Shown here: positions 41,061-50,040 of the stretch, piece after piece
Numbering within the stretch: the stretch's first letter is position 1
Layout: every line of letters starts with the position of its first letter
Source: Paraburkholderia sp. ZP32-5
GTDB taxonomy: Bacteria; Pseudomonadota; Gammaproteobacteria; Burkholderiales; Burkholderiaceae
Reading direction: 5' to 3'
DNA: 64,000 nt
Assembly (NCBI RefSeq): GCF_021390495.1
Contig: NZ_JAJEJP010000001.1
Coordinates: 3,720,001-3,784,000 of the forward strand
Made by a program: the position numbers and the translations under genes
The notes under the pieces: model-generated
Seen by the model: the letters and a program-made list of their open reading frames with translations, nothing else
Database searches by the model: none
What the model was told of the DNA's origin: nothing

Positions 41061-41615
41061 ATGCCGTTGCCCGCTGAATCCCACGATGCCGTTATCGCCG
41101 CGACCCGTCACTGGCTGACGGAAGCCGTGATCGGACTGAACCTGTGCCCGTTCGCGAAAGCGGTGTACGTGAAGGAGCAGATTCGCTACGCGGTCAGCGA
41201 CGCCGACAACCTCGAAGCGGTGCTGACCGATCTCGAAGCCGAGTTGCAGTCGCTCGTCGCGGCCGAGCCGGCTCGCGTCGATACCACGCTGTTGATCCTG
41301 CCGCGCGCGCTCGGCGACTTCCTCGACTTCAACGATTGCCTGTATTTCGCCGACCGGCTCATCAAACAATTGCGGCTCGAAGGGATCATCCAGATCGCGA
41401 GCTTTCATCCGCATTACCAGTTCGAAGACAGCGAGCCCGAAGACATCGAAAACTATACGAATCGCGCGCCCTATCCGATCTTGCATCTGCTGCGCGAGGA
41501 CAGCATCGAGCGGGCAGTGCAAGCCTTTCCGGACGCGGAAGAGATTTACGAGCACAACCAACTGACGTTGCGGCGCATCGGCCTCGCCGGCTGGAACGAG
41601 TTGATGAAGCGGTGA
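41061..41615 (+). CDS. DUF1415 domain-containing protein
   Basis: A 184-residue cytosolic protein of the DUF1415 family. The start TRHWLTEAVIGLNLCPFAKAV and the later IASFHPHYQFED and NRAPYPILHLLREDSI segments are family signatures; LNLCPFA holds a conserved Cys. No biochemical function is established. It lies 114 bases after the TetR gene and may be its own unit. Confidence 0.85.
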   Translation: MPLPAESHDAVIAATRHWLTEAVIGLNLCPFAKAVYVKEQIRYAVSDADNLEAVLTDLEAELQSLVAAEPARVDTTLLILPRALGDFLDFNDCLYFADRLIKQLRLEGIIQIASFHPHYQFEDSEPEDIENYTNRAPYPILHLLREDSIERAVQAFPDAEEIYEHNQLTLRRIGLAGWNELMKR

Positions 41616-41760
41616 AATGTGTGACCGTGGCGGCGCTCAGGCTTGCCGCCACGGTTGTCCGGAATGGCACCGCACCGCACGGCAACGCTTGATCACGAGC
41701 CGCGAAGTAGCCGGCGGGGAAAGCACCGAATACCCGAAAAAGAACCCGAAGAACCGTGTC

Positions 41761-42603
41761 TCAAGCCGGCGCAAAGAAACGTTCTTTCAACGTATCGAGC
41801 CCCAGCGTATCAAGCACTTCGCCGAGCCGCTCGGTCGGCCGGCGCCGCGGCAGATCCTTGTACTGCGCGATGATCAGCTCGTTTTTCATCGAGTGTTCCC
41901 AGCCGACCAACTCGGTCACATTGACCTGATACCCATGCGCTTCGAGCTGCAGACAGCGCAACACGTTGGTGATCTGGCTGCCGAATTCGCGCGTATGCAG
42001 CGGATGCCGCCAGATTTCCGTCAGCGCATTCTTCAGCGCCTTACCCTTGTTCTGCCGCAACACGCCCGCGACCTCGGCCTGGCAGCACGGCACGACGACG
42101 ATGTACTTCGCATGCTTTTCGAGCGCGAAGCGGATCGCGTCGTCGGTGGCGGTGTTGCACGCGTGCAGCGCGGTGACGATGTCGATCTGCTCAGGCAAGC
42201 GCGTCGACGAGATCGACTCCGCGACCGACAGATTCAGAAACGACATCCCCTTGAAACCGAGCCGCGCGGCCAGCTCTTCGGACTTCGTCACCAGTTCTTC
42301 GCGCGTTTCAATGCCGTAAATGTGCGAAGCCCCACTAGCGGCGTCCTGAAACTCCTTGAAAAACAGGTCGTACAGGATAAAACCGAGGTATGACTTGCCG
42401 GCGCCGTGATCGACGAGCGTAAGCGACCCCTGTGCGTCCTTCAGGTCCTTGAGCAGCGGTTCGATGAACTGGAACAGGTGATAGACCTGCTTCAGCTTGC
42501 GGCGGCTGTCCTGGTTCATCTTGCCGTCGCGAGTGAGGATATGGAGCTCCTTCAGCAGCTCGACGGACTGGCTGGGACGGATTTCGTGGGTTTTGCCGGA
42601 CAT
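41761..42603 (-). CDS. Class I SAM-dependent methyltransferase-like protein
   Basis: A 280-residue protein with a SAM-binding motif (LTLVDHGAGKSYLGFILYDLF, near residue 65) and family segments VTALHACNTATDDAIRFA and YIVVVPCCQAEVA. These match a group of class I methyltransferase-like proteins of unassigned substrate, in which cysteines near the PCCQ motif are conserved. ATG at 42603 is used; one five codons upstream (42618) is possible and neither has a good ribosome site. Likely RNA- or protein-directed, uncertain. Confidence 0.75.
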   Translation of the reverse strand: MSGKTHEIRPSQSVELLKELHILTRDGKMNQDSRRKLKQVYHLFQFIEPLLKDLKDAQGSLTLVDHGAGKSYLGFILYDLFFKEFQDAASGASHIYGIETREELVTKSEELAARLGFKGMSFLNLSVAESISSTRLPEQIDIVTALHACNTATDDAIRFALEKHAKYIVVVPCCQAEVAGVLRQNKGKALKNALTEIWRHPLHTREFGSQITNVLRCLQLEAHGYQVNVTELVGWEHSMKNELIIAQYKDLPRRRPTERLGEVLDTLGLDTLKERFFAPA

Positions 42604-42988
42604 CGTGTGAACCGCCATCGATTGCAACGCGAACGTGCGACAGATGACGGAAAAAGAGAAAAGTTGCTGCCAGTTTACCCAAAGTGCGGCACTCCCAGCG
42701 AGCTGGCCGCTCAGATCAAGCGAGACAATCGGTCGACCTGGAACGCGTCCTGCTCGACAATGCAGCGCACAAAAACGCTTCAGGCCTGACCAAAAACCGC
42801 TTGCACACCCGCTGGGCCCGCGGGTGCAAGCCGTGTCGCCTGGAAAAGGACGCTGTCCAGCCATCGGGCGGACAAGCGAGCCGGATGCATGTGGGGAGGG
42901 CGGTCCCGGAACAGGGGTCGAACATTACTGACCAGCAGCGCGCCGGCTTCGCAGCGGCACGCGGGCTTGGATGATAGAAGAGGCGGCA

Positions 42989-43309
42989 ATGGATACGGTA
43001 CCTAACGGAAACGTCGAACAGAAATTTCAGGAAATGCTGGCGAAGCTCATCGCGACGCCGGCATGGACGGAGAAGCAGCAGCTCGAACTGGAGATGGCGC
43101 GAGACATCTCGACGGAGATGCTGCGGCTCGCCGAAGTAATGCGCGACGGCAGCGTCGACCTCGAAACCTGCCTGACGATGCTCAAATACGCGAAGGTGCT
43201 CGACTTCATCATGACGACGCTCGCGTCGCGACGCGATATCAAGCCGCAAACGCTGCGGGTCATCTTCAAGCTCGCCGGGCTGAAAGTCGACGAAGCCTAT
43301 CCGGGCTAG
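42989..43309 (+). CDS. Hypothetical helical protein
   Basis: A 106-residue acidic, almost wholly helical protein with no recognised domain, signal or membrane segment. Start at 42989 (MDTVPNG) is chosen for its AGAGG site; an ATG six codons upstream also exists. The helical pattern (QLELEMARDISTEMLRLAEVM) suggests a helical bundle or coiled coil. Codon use matches the neighbours, so it is likely real. Confidence 0.65.
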   Translation: MDTVPNGNVEQKFQEMLAKLIATPAWTEKQQLELEMARDISTEMLRLAEVMRDGSVDLETCLTMLKYAKVLDFIMTTLASRRDIKPQTLRVIFKLAGLKVDEAYPG

Positions 43310-43408
43310 TATCGCCAGGCCGTGCCATCACCTCGTTGCGATCCGCGAGCGGCGTTGCGCCGCTCGCCACGCAAAGCCTCGCTTCCCTCCCTTCGCCACG
43401 ACGGCCTC

Positions 43409-43618
43409 TCACGCGCGCGGCGCCTCCGCCGGCGGTGTGCCTTCGTGAAATAGCGTCTTCAGTTGCGCGCGCAGTTCCGGCGAATCCGTGTGCTTGTGAA
43501 CACTGACCGCGTGCTGGACGGCGGCTTCGAGCAACTCGTCGGTGCTGTCGGCGGACAGCGCGACAGTGCAGTTCATTTCGCTTGGAAACTCGCGACAGTC
43601 GATGTACTTGCGGCTCAT
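43409..43618 (-). CDS. DUF1059 domain-containing protein
   Basis: A 69-residue small protein. It has the DUF1059 pattern SRKYIDCREFPSEMNCTVALSAD with two cysteines (CREFPSEMNC) and a C-terminal half rich in helix-forming residues. Start at 43618 is supported by a perfect AAGGAGG site. Function of the family is unknown. Confidence 0.85.
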   Translation of the reverse strand: MSRKYIDCREFPSEMNCTVALSADSTDELLEAAVQHAVSVHKHTDSPELRAQLKTLFHEGTPPAEAPRA

Positions 43619-44270
43619 GACAACCTCCTTGATCGGGACGATCGGCCTGTCCATCGATTCGACACGCACGCGGCACGCGGGCTGCCGTGGCACGGCGGCG
43701 ATGCGTGGTCACGCATGCGTCGGGCGGGCAACGAGGGTGGTTTGAATGCGGGGAGTGACGCGAACGGCGTCCGACGGAAGGTGTTTGAAAAGTATAGGTC
43801 GCGTGGGTGGGGAGCGAAGCGGCTCGCGCGAGTGTGAGGACAACTGGGGGGACTGAATCCTGTCTTTTTCGGCCTGGGGCCCTGGGGCCCTGGGGGCTTG
43901 GGGCTTGGGGCTTGGGGCTTGGGGCTTGGGGCTTGGGGCTCGGGGCTCGGGGCTCGGGGCTCGGGGCTCGGGGCTCGGAGCTCGGGGCTCGGGGCGGCCT
44001 GGCCGCTCAGTCTCGGTCTGGTCTCAGCGTTGGCGTAGGCGTGCGTATTGCTCTTGGCGCCGGCCGGTGACCTACTGCACACAATCCGTATGCGGCCAGC
44101 TTGCCGCGCTATCGGCGAGACCCTCTCTCCGCATCCGCCGACCGTTTGCCCCGCCTTCGCCCGACGTTTGCCCCTCACCCCGCGCAATGTGACAATAACG
44201 CCCTTCGCACCGCCAGCCTATTTGGCCGGCCGGCGCGCCGCCTTCCCCTCCCGCTTACCCGCCGAACCGC
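43619..44270. other. Gene-free stretch with a G-rich minisatellite
   Basis: 652 bases between the DUF1059 gene and the flavoprotein. Apart from the heptamer array at 43893-43990, only G-rich flanks (CCTGGGGC repeats at about 43873-43892) and the flavoprotein promoter region are visible. Open frames across it are low-complexity artefacts of the repeat. Confidence 0.6.
43893..43990 (+). repeat. Heptamer minisatellite, 6 GGGGCTT + 8 GGGGCTC units
   Basis: Fourteen head-to-tail 7-base units: six GGGGCTT (43893-43934), then eight GGGGCTC (43935-43990) with a single substitution in one unit (GGAGCTC at 43977-43983). Each unit gives a G4 run with a three-base spacer on the plus strand, the textbook pattern for repeated G-quadruplexes. 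The unit is not a multiple of three, so it is not coding. Confidence 0.95.
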
Positions 44271-45542
44271 ATGCCATCCTCGCTCGATTCCGCCCGCGTC
44301 GCCGTGATCGGCGGCGGCCCCACCGGTCTGATGGCCGCCGAGACGCTCGCCCGGCGCGGCGTGCAAGTCCATGTGTATGACGCAATGCCGTCCGTCGGCC
44401 GCAAATTCCTGATGGCCGGTAAGGGCGGCATGAACATCACGCATTCGGAGCCGCTCGAACCGTTCCTCGGCCGTTATGGCGCGCGTCGCGAGCGGATCGC
44501 ACCGCTGCTCGATGCGTTCGGCCCCGACGCGTTGCGCGCATGGCTGGACGAGCTGGGCATCGAGACATTCGTCGGCAGTTCCGGGCGAGTCTTTCCGTCC
44601 GACATGAAGGCCGCGCCGATGCTGCGCGCGTGGCTGCATCGGCTGCGCGAAGCGGGTGTGCATTTCCATATGCGTCACAAGTGGAGCGGCTGGGCACCGG
44701 CTGCCAGCGATACCGCCGCGCATCGGCTTCGCTTCGACACCCCCGATGGCGAGCAGGTGGCGGACTGCGACGCGGTGGTCTTTGCACTTGGCGGCGCCAG
44801 TTGGCCACGCCTCGGCTCCGACGCCGCGTGGGTCCCACTGATGACCGCGCGCAACGTGCCGGTAGCGCCGCTACGGCCCTCGAACTGCGGCTTCGACGCG
44901 GACTGGAGCCCCTACCTGCGTGCGCGTTTCGCGGGTCAACCGCTCAAGCCTGTGGCGATCACGCTGGCCGATGTAGACGAAAAAGTCCACAATCGACAAG
45001 GTGAAGCACTTCTGACCGAAACAGGCCTCGAAGGGAGTCTGATCTACGCGTTATCGGCGCCGATTCGCGAGCGAATTCTGGCCGACGGCGACGTCACGAT
45101 CTCGCTGGATCTGGCGCCAGGCTTGCCGTTGGAGCGAGTCATCGACGAAGTGACGCGGCCGCGGGGCTCACGGTCGATGTCGAGTCATCTGCATGGGCGA
45201 ATCGGCATCAACGGGGTCAAGCTGGCGCTATTGCACGAGATTTTGCCGAAGGAAGCGTTCACCGATGCCCCCCGCTTAGCGAACGCGATCAAGGCATTGC
45301 CGGTGCGGCTGCTGCGCCCTCGCCCGATCGACGAAGCGATCAGCACCGCCGGCGGCATTCCGTTCGAGGCGCTGGACGGCAATCTGATGATCGAACAAAT
45401 GCCGGGAGCCTTCTGCGCGGGCGAGATGCTCGACTGGGAGGCGCCGACTGGCGGCTATCTGTTGACTGCGTGTTTTGCCAGCGGAATGGTGGCCGGCCGT
45501 GGAGTCTGCGTGTATTTGGAAACGCGCGACGCTCAAGCGTGA
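44271..45542 (+). CDS. BaiN/HI0933-like NAD(P)/FAD-dependent oxidoreductase (TIGR03862)
   Basis: A 423-residue flavoprotein. The Rossmann FAD motif is VIGGGPTGLMAAETLARRG at residues 11-29, followed by PSVGRKFLMAGKGGMNITHSE, the hallmark of the family. The C-terminus GGIPFEALDGNLMIEQMPGAFCAGEMLDWEAPTGGYLL, read in parts, is the second FAD contact. Reaction unassigned for this branch. Stand-alone gene downstream of the minisatellite. Confidence 0.9.
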   Translation: MPSSLDSARVAVIGGGPTGLMAAETLARRGVQVHVYDAMPSVGRKFLMAGKGGMNITHSEPLEPFLGRYGARRERIAPLLDAFGPDALRAWLDELGIETFVGSSGRVFPSDMKAAPMLRAWLHRLREAGVHFHMRHKWSGWAPAASDTAAHRLRFDTPDGEQVADCDAVVFALGGASWPRLGSDAAWVPLMTARNVPVAPLRPSNCGFDADWSPYLRARFAGQPLKPVAITLADVDEKVHNRQGEALLTETGLEGSLIYALSAPIRERILADGDVTISLDLAPGLPLERVIDEVTRPRGSRSMSSHLHGRIGINGVKLALLHEILPKEAFTDAPRLANAIKALPVRLLRPRPIDEAISTAGGIPFEALDGNLMIEQMPGAFCAGEMLDWEAPTGGYLLTACFASGMVAGRGVCVYLETRDAQA

Positions 45543-45688
45543 CACAAGGGCGCGACGCCAGCGCGTGATAACACCGGTCGATACCACCGTAGCAATGCGC
45601 GATACGACTGCGTGACACGCGCCGCGCAACGCAGAGTGCGGTTATGTTGCCGCCGCGCTTCCGCGCGGCTTCTGCACGTTTACCGCGC

Positions 45689-46813
45689 TCACCGCGCCTT
45701 CAACCGCCACAACGACGTAATCTCGGCCGCCCTCGCCGCATACAGCGGATCGCTTTTATCAGCCGCCTTCGGATGCCGCGGACGAATATCCTCGCGCCCC
45801 GCCACCGTCAGCCGCGCATTGTCGATCGCGGCAAGCAGCCACTCGCGCGTGCGCAAACCCAAGTGCTCGGCCAGATCCGAGATGATCAGCCAGCCCTCGC
45901 CGTCCGGCGTCAGATGATCGGCAAGGCCGTTCAGGAAACCGAGCAGCATCCGGCTGTCCGGATCGTAGACCGCGTATTCGAGCGGCGACGCGGGGCGCGC
46001 CGGCACCCACGGCGGATTACAGACGACGAGCGGAGCCCGCCCGTCGGGAAACAGATCGGCCTGCACCACTTCGACCTGCTGCGCGTAGCCGAGCCGCGCG
46101 AGGTTCTCCCGTGCGCACGCGAGTGCACGCGGATCCTGATCGGTCGCGACAATCTGCTTCACACCGCGTTTGGCGAGCAGCGCAGCCAGCACACCGGTAC
46201 CGGTGCCTATATCGAACGCTCTGTCGAGTGAAGGCAACGGCGTGCGCGCGACGAGATCCACATACTCGCCGCGCACCGGCGAAAACACGCCGTAATGCGG
46301 ATGGATGCGCTCGCCGAGCGCCGGAATCTCGACGCCCTTCTTGCGCCATTCGTGCGCGCCGATCAGCCCCAGCAGTTCGCGCAGCGACACGACCAACGCG
46401 TCACCAGTGGCAGCCCCATAGGCTTCGGTGCAAGCCTCGCGCACGTCGGGCGCGCGGCGCAGCGTAATGCCGTAGTCCGCATCGAGCGGAATCAGGATCA
46501 TGCCGAGCGTGCGCGCGCGCTGCGATTGCGCCTGCCGATGCAGGTTGAACGCGTCGACCGGGGTCGCGCCCGTTTTGCGCGGCTTGCGTTCGAGCCGGCG
46601 CGTCACCGCCAGCAACAGTTGACGCGCGTTCTGGAAGTCACCCTTCCACAGAAGTGCGGTGCCTTCGCAGGCGAGACGGTAGGCGGAATCGGCGGTGGTG
46701 CGGTCATCGGCGACGACGACGCGTTTCGGCGGCGGCACAGCCGCTTCGGAGCGCCAGCGCGCGGTGCGCGGGCCGTCGGCTTCGGGCCAGGTGAGAGTTG
46801 CGGGGCTGGTCAT
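45689..46813 (-). CDS. Class I SAM methyltransferase with NPPW motif
   Basis: A 374-residue methyltransferase. The SAM site is AFDIGTGTGVLAALLAKRG (about residues 218-236), with the downstream VVCNPPWVPARP motif (about 281-292) that marks N6-adenine and glutamine methyltransferases. The N-terminal part is a separate domain. The target is unknown; rRNA or protein is likely. ATG at 46813 is chosen over a TTG two codons earlier. Two long direct repeats lie 180-360 bases upstream. Confidence 0.82.
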   Translation of the reverse strand: MTSPATLTWPEADGPRTARWRSEAAVPPPKRVVVADDRTTADSAYRLACEGTALLWKGDFQNARQLLLAVTRRLERKPRKTGATPVDAFNLHRQAQSQRARTLGMILIPLDADYGITLRRAPDVREACTEAYGAATGDALVVSLRELLGLIGAHEWRKKGVEIPALGERIHPHYGVFSPVRGEYVDLVARTPLPSLDRAFDIGTGTGVLAALLAKRGVKQIVATDQDPRALACARENLARLGYAQQVEVVQADLFPDGRAPLVVCNPPWVPARPASPLEYAVYDPDSRMLLGFLNGLADHLTPDGEGWLIISDLAEHLGLRTREWLLAAIDNARLTVAGREDIRPRHPKAADKSDPLYAARAAEITSLWRLKAR

Positions 46814-46993
46814 GATCAAAGGAGTCGATGTTGCGTCGCCGGTGACACGGGCCGCGGTGGCGGCCCGAAACGTTCGCTAGCCCGATGGGCAGAGCGGGCG
46901 ACGCTCGAATGGTACCGCACCGGCCCCGCTGGATTGATGGCGAAACATACCCCGGCGAGGAACCTGATGATAGACAGCGACCATACCGATTCC

Positions 46994-47050
46994 GGACAAA
47001 TAAGTCCAAAAAAGACAAGGTGAAAGAGATAGCGTGATTTTTGAGCCATT
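46994..47050 (+). repeat. Direct repeat, copy 1
   Basis: 57-base unit repeated 125 bases later with only a handful of differences. It begins with GGACAAATAAGTCC, followed by a GACAAGGTGAAA box and AGATAGCGTGATTTTTGA. Confidence 0.8.
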
Positions 47051-47118
47051 CGGGCTCTCACCCATGAGAAATGAGAACTCTAAATTCAAGACCTAAAAAA
47101 TCGGGATTGAGTTGAAAT

Positions 47119-47175
47119 GGACAAATTTGTCCACAACAGACAAGGTGAAATAGATAGCGTGATTTTTGATCCATC
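47119..47175 (+). repeat. Direct repeat, copy 2
   Basis: Second copy of the 57-base unit. Its start lies in a perfect 16-base palindrome TGGACAAATTTGTCCA (47118-47133), like a dimeric repressor site. Confidence 0.8.
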
Positions 47176-47258
47176 GTGATACTCACCTCGCCTGGGTGAG
47201 CCCGCCCAGCAAGGGTTTCGCACCGATCACCGATGCCTCATCACCTCGCAAAAAAGAA

Positions 47259-47288
47259 AAAAGCGCCGTCGAATCCGACGGCGCTTTT
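47259..47288 (-). terminator. Terminator of the GH28 gene
   Basis: Perfect 13-base arms (47259-47271 and 47276-47288) with a four-base loop; T-run on the minus strand. It lies about 80 bases past the GH28 stop. Confidence 0.9.
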
Positions 47289-47367
47289 CACTTTTCAATG
47301 CGCTGATCTGTTCCAGTCGACACAGATACTCACGCTGGCGGATGCGCATCCGCCGGCGCGAGACCAA

Positions 47368-49527
47368 TCAGCCCGTCAGTACCGAGTTATACGTGGTACC
47401 CGCAACGACCACGTTCTTCAGCGTGATGCCGTTGGTGTTGACCACGAACAGCGGCCCCGGCACGGTCGAGGATGCCGGGCCCGCGCAAACCGGCGTACCC
47501 AGGTTGCAGTCCGAGATCGTCACGCCGGTGATCGGCGAGACCGTCGGCACCGGCAGCGGACCGTTGTAGTCCGCGGCCACGGGTCCCTGCGCGACGAGCG
47601 CCTGGAAGCACGAGTTCGCGCCGGCGGTGAAGCCCGACGTCATCGCGTACGTGACGCTGCCCGACACATTGGTCGCGTTCACGTTCGAGATGTTGACGTT
47701 GTTGATCGTCGCCGGATTCCAGCGCACCGCGTCGCCCGACGGGCTGTAGTCGCAGTCGAACGTGATCAGGCCGCCCTGGCCCGTCGACGGGTTGCTGACG
47801 AGACCGACCGTGCCCGTGCCCGGGACCGAACCCGGGATGCCTGCGCCCAGCGCGCCGCCGCCGAATTTGCCCGCGAGGTTCACGCCATTCGGCAGCGTCA
47901 CGCCGTTGATCCACACGTTGTTGATGAAGCCACCGCGATTCATGTTGGTCTTGAAGCGCAGCGCGATGTTCAGCGGGTTGCTCGCCCAATTGGCGTTCTG
48001 CATCGTCAGGTTGCGGGCGTAGACGTTCTGCACGCCCGCGCTCATTTCGCTGCCGATCGTCAGACCGCCGTGGCCGCTTTGCATCGTGCAGTTCTGCACG
48101 ACGATGTTCTGCATCGGACCGTATTCGGTGTCGAGGCACTTGCCGGACTTGATCGCGATGCAATCGTCGCCGGTGTTGAACTGGACGTTCTGCACCAGCA
48201 CCGCGTTGCACGCGTCCGGGTCGAAGCCGTCGTTGTTCGGGCCGACGCTGTCGGCGAACACGCCGTCGATCACGACGTTCGAGCAGCCAGTCGGATGGTG
48301 CTGCCAGAACGGCGTGTTCTGCGTGTGGTAGTTCTGCAGCAGCACGTTCGTGCAACCGATGAACTCAACCATGCACGGACGCAGATAGTGTCCGTTGCCG
48401 AACACGCGGTTCAGGACCGGCACGCCCAGCTCCGACAGCGCCGGCAGGTAGTTCTGATCCTGATTCCAGCCCGTTACAGTGAGCAGCGTCATCAGCGTCG
48501 TCGTCACGCCATCCTGGTTCGTGAACGACAGGTTGGCCTTCGGATTCGTGATCTGCGACGCGGGCAGGCTCGTCAACACGGTGTTGTTCGGGTTGGCGAA
48601 GGCCTGCGTGGTGGTCGTCGAGCTGGTGCAGCCGTACGTGCTGCTCGATCCCTTGAAGGTCCACCAGCACGACGTCGGGGCCTGGCTGCTCTGCTGGATC
48701 GGCGTCATCGCCTGGCCGTTCAGCACGCAGGTGTTGTCGTCGGCGGTCACCGCGATGTTTTTCTGCTGATACGCGTAGATCGGCGAGCCGAAGTTCAGGC
48801 AGTCGTTGGCCTGCCAGCGCGTCCAGTACAGGTTGCCATTGGCGGTCGGATACGGACCGTTCTTCGCGTAGTCGGCCGGATTCGGGCTGAAATAGATCGT
48901 GCAGCCCGCGGTCAGGTGGAAGTTCACGTTGCTCAGCAGCACGATCGGGCCACCGCAATACCAGTTGCCGGCCGGCACGACCACGCGGCCGCCGCCGGCC
49001 TGATTCGCCGCGTGGATCGCGGCGTTGAACGCGGCACAAGCATCATACGCAGTGTCCGTGTAGTCGCACGGCACCATCACGTTCGAGCCGGGGCTTTGCA
49101 GGTCGCTGGTCGGATGTGCGGTCTGCTCCGTGCCGCCCGTCACCCAGGGGATCGGACCGCCGGGCCATGCGGTCGACTGGATCAGCGCGGCGGCCGGCAG
49201 CGGCTGCGCGCCATAGCTCGTCACCTGGAAATCGACCGACGGGAACATCGACGGCGTGATGTTGGCGAGCTTGTTGATGATCGCGGTGGCCTGACCATTC
49301 GTGCCCCAGATCGGATCGGCCGCGGCGGTGTCCGGGCCGGATGGGGTTCCTGTGCCGCCGCTACCACTCGCGGCAGGCGAATCGGTGGAACTGCCACAAC
49401 CGGGCAAGCCGGCCAGCAGCCCCGCACCGGCCGTGACGCCCGCGAACGCGAGAAAGCTGCGGCGAGCCGGCGATTGCGGGCGCTGCGCGCACGCGTCGTT
49501 GGATAAACCTTCCACGTCTTTAGCCAT
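47368..49527 (-). CDS. Glycoside hydrolase family 28 protein (polygalacturonase-like), Tat-exported
   Basis: A large 719-residue secreted enzyme. A twin-arginine signal (ARRSFLAFAGVTAGAGLLAGLPGC, Arg22-Arg23) ends in a possible lipobox Cys44, then a Gly/Ser/Thr linker. The catalytic beta-helix holds the GH28 set: NNDGFD at 431-436 (family NTD), GDDC at 453-456, GHGG at 485-488 and RFKTN at 524-528 (family RIK). All acidic residues needed for hydrolysis are present. It is much longer than typical GH28 enzymes because of inserts. Pectin or related polymer degradation is likely. Confidence 0.9.
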   Translation of the reverse strand: MAKDVEGLSNDACAQRPQSPARRSFLAFAGVTAGAGLLAGLPGCGSSTDSPAASGSGGTGTPSGPDTAAADPIWGTNGQATAIINKLANITPSMFPSVDFQVTSYGAQPLPAAALIQSTAWPGGPIPWVTGGTEQTAHPTSDLQSPGSNVMVPCDYTDTAYDACAAFNAAIHAANQAGGGRVVVPAGNWYCGGPIVLLSNVNFHLTAGCTIYFSPNPADYAKNGPYPTANGNLYWTRWQANDCLNFGSPIYAYQQKNIAVTADDNTCVLNGQAMTPIQQSSQAPTSCWWTFKGSSSTYGCTSSTTTTQAFANPNNTVLTSLPASQITNPKANLSFTNQDGVTTTLMTLLTVTGWNQDQNYLPALSELGVPVLNRVFGNGHYLRPCMVEFIGCTNVLLQNYHTQNTPFWQHHPTGCSNVVIDGVFADSVGPNNDGFDPDACNAVLVQNVQFNTGDDCIAIKSGKCLDTEYGPMQNIVVQNCTMQSGHGGLTIGSEMSAGVQNVYARNLTMQNANWASNPLNIALRFKTNMNRGGFINNVWINGVTLPNGVNLAGKFGGGALGAGIPGSVPGTGTVGLVSNPSTGQGGLITFDCDYSPSGDAVRWNPATINNVNISNVNATNVSGSVTYAMTSGFTAGANSCFQALVAQGPVAADYNGPLPVPTVSPITGVTISDCNLGTPVCAGPASSTVPGPLFVVNTNGITLKNVVVAGTTYNSVLTG

Positions 49528-49672
49528 AAAACCTTCGTCTCCTGTTGCCCTGTTGGTTGGGACTCGCCCTGCAGCGATCGCAGGTGCGGATTTCTAGGGT
49601 CATCTTGTACGACGACACATAAATTACTTTAACTAACCTTACGAAAAGTAGGCTAACTAGCGCCGTTCTCCA

Positions 49673-49721
49673 GGGAAAATTTTCCGTTCATCGGGGAAAA
49701 TTCACGTATACGGATTTTCCC
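49673..49721. promoter_or_regulatory. Repeated GGGAAAAT/ATTTTCCC elements upstream of GH28
   Basis: Three GGGAAAAT-type elements in 49 bases: a perfect GGAAAATTTTCC palindrome at 49674-49685, then GGGAAAAT (49694-49701) facing ATTTTCCC (49714-49721) with CGTATACG between. The region is A+T-rich and lies about 150 bases upstream of the GH28 start, so it looks like a regulator-binding cluster. Confidence 0.5.
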
Positions 49722-50008
49722 TCGTGACTATAGATATATGACATACGATAACTTAAAAAGAAAATCAATGAAGCTGCTGCTGCAAGTTGAGCGGAGTTAC
49801 GCCATGAAATAGAGATGATGCCGAGCCGATCCCGTGGCATTCGGCGCCAATGGGATATTCGAAGCGCCTGGATCCAGGTTGTCTGTCCCGGTTTTAGGTT
49901 GTCTGACTAGATATCAAACGCATGAATTCCTCGGAAACATGCAACACGACTCGCATCAGCGCGTCTTTGGATTGCACTCGCGACCCGTCTTCAAACGGCA
50001 GAAAAAGA

Positions 50009-50040
50009 AAAACCCCGCGGACTCAGTCTCGCGGGGTTTT
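50009..50040 (-). terminator. Terminator of tRNA-Thr
   Basis: Eleven-base perfect arms (50009-50019 and 50030-50040, AAAACCCCGCG); on the minus strand a T-rich run follows. It is 33 bases past the tRNA. Confidence 0.9.

Larger units (their letters stand above)
46814..47367. other. Gene-free stretch holding duplicated element and terminator
   Basis: 554 bases between the methyltransferase start and the GH28 stop. It is more A+T-rich than its surroundings and holds the two copies of a 57-base element (46994 and 47119) and the GH28 terminator (47259). No coding sequence is convincing. Confidence 0.6.

Noticed and set aside
43893..43990. CRISPR array
   Set aside because: Units are seven bases, contiguous and without unique spacers.
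43807..44192. Open frames with WGLGLGA or PSPEPRA repeats
   Set aside because: They are translations of the heptamer minisatellite in two strands; the unit length is not a multiple of three and there is no ribosome site or conserved domain.
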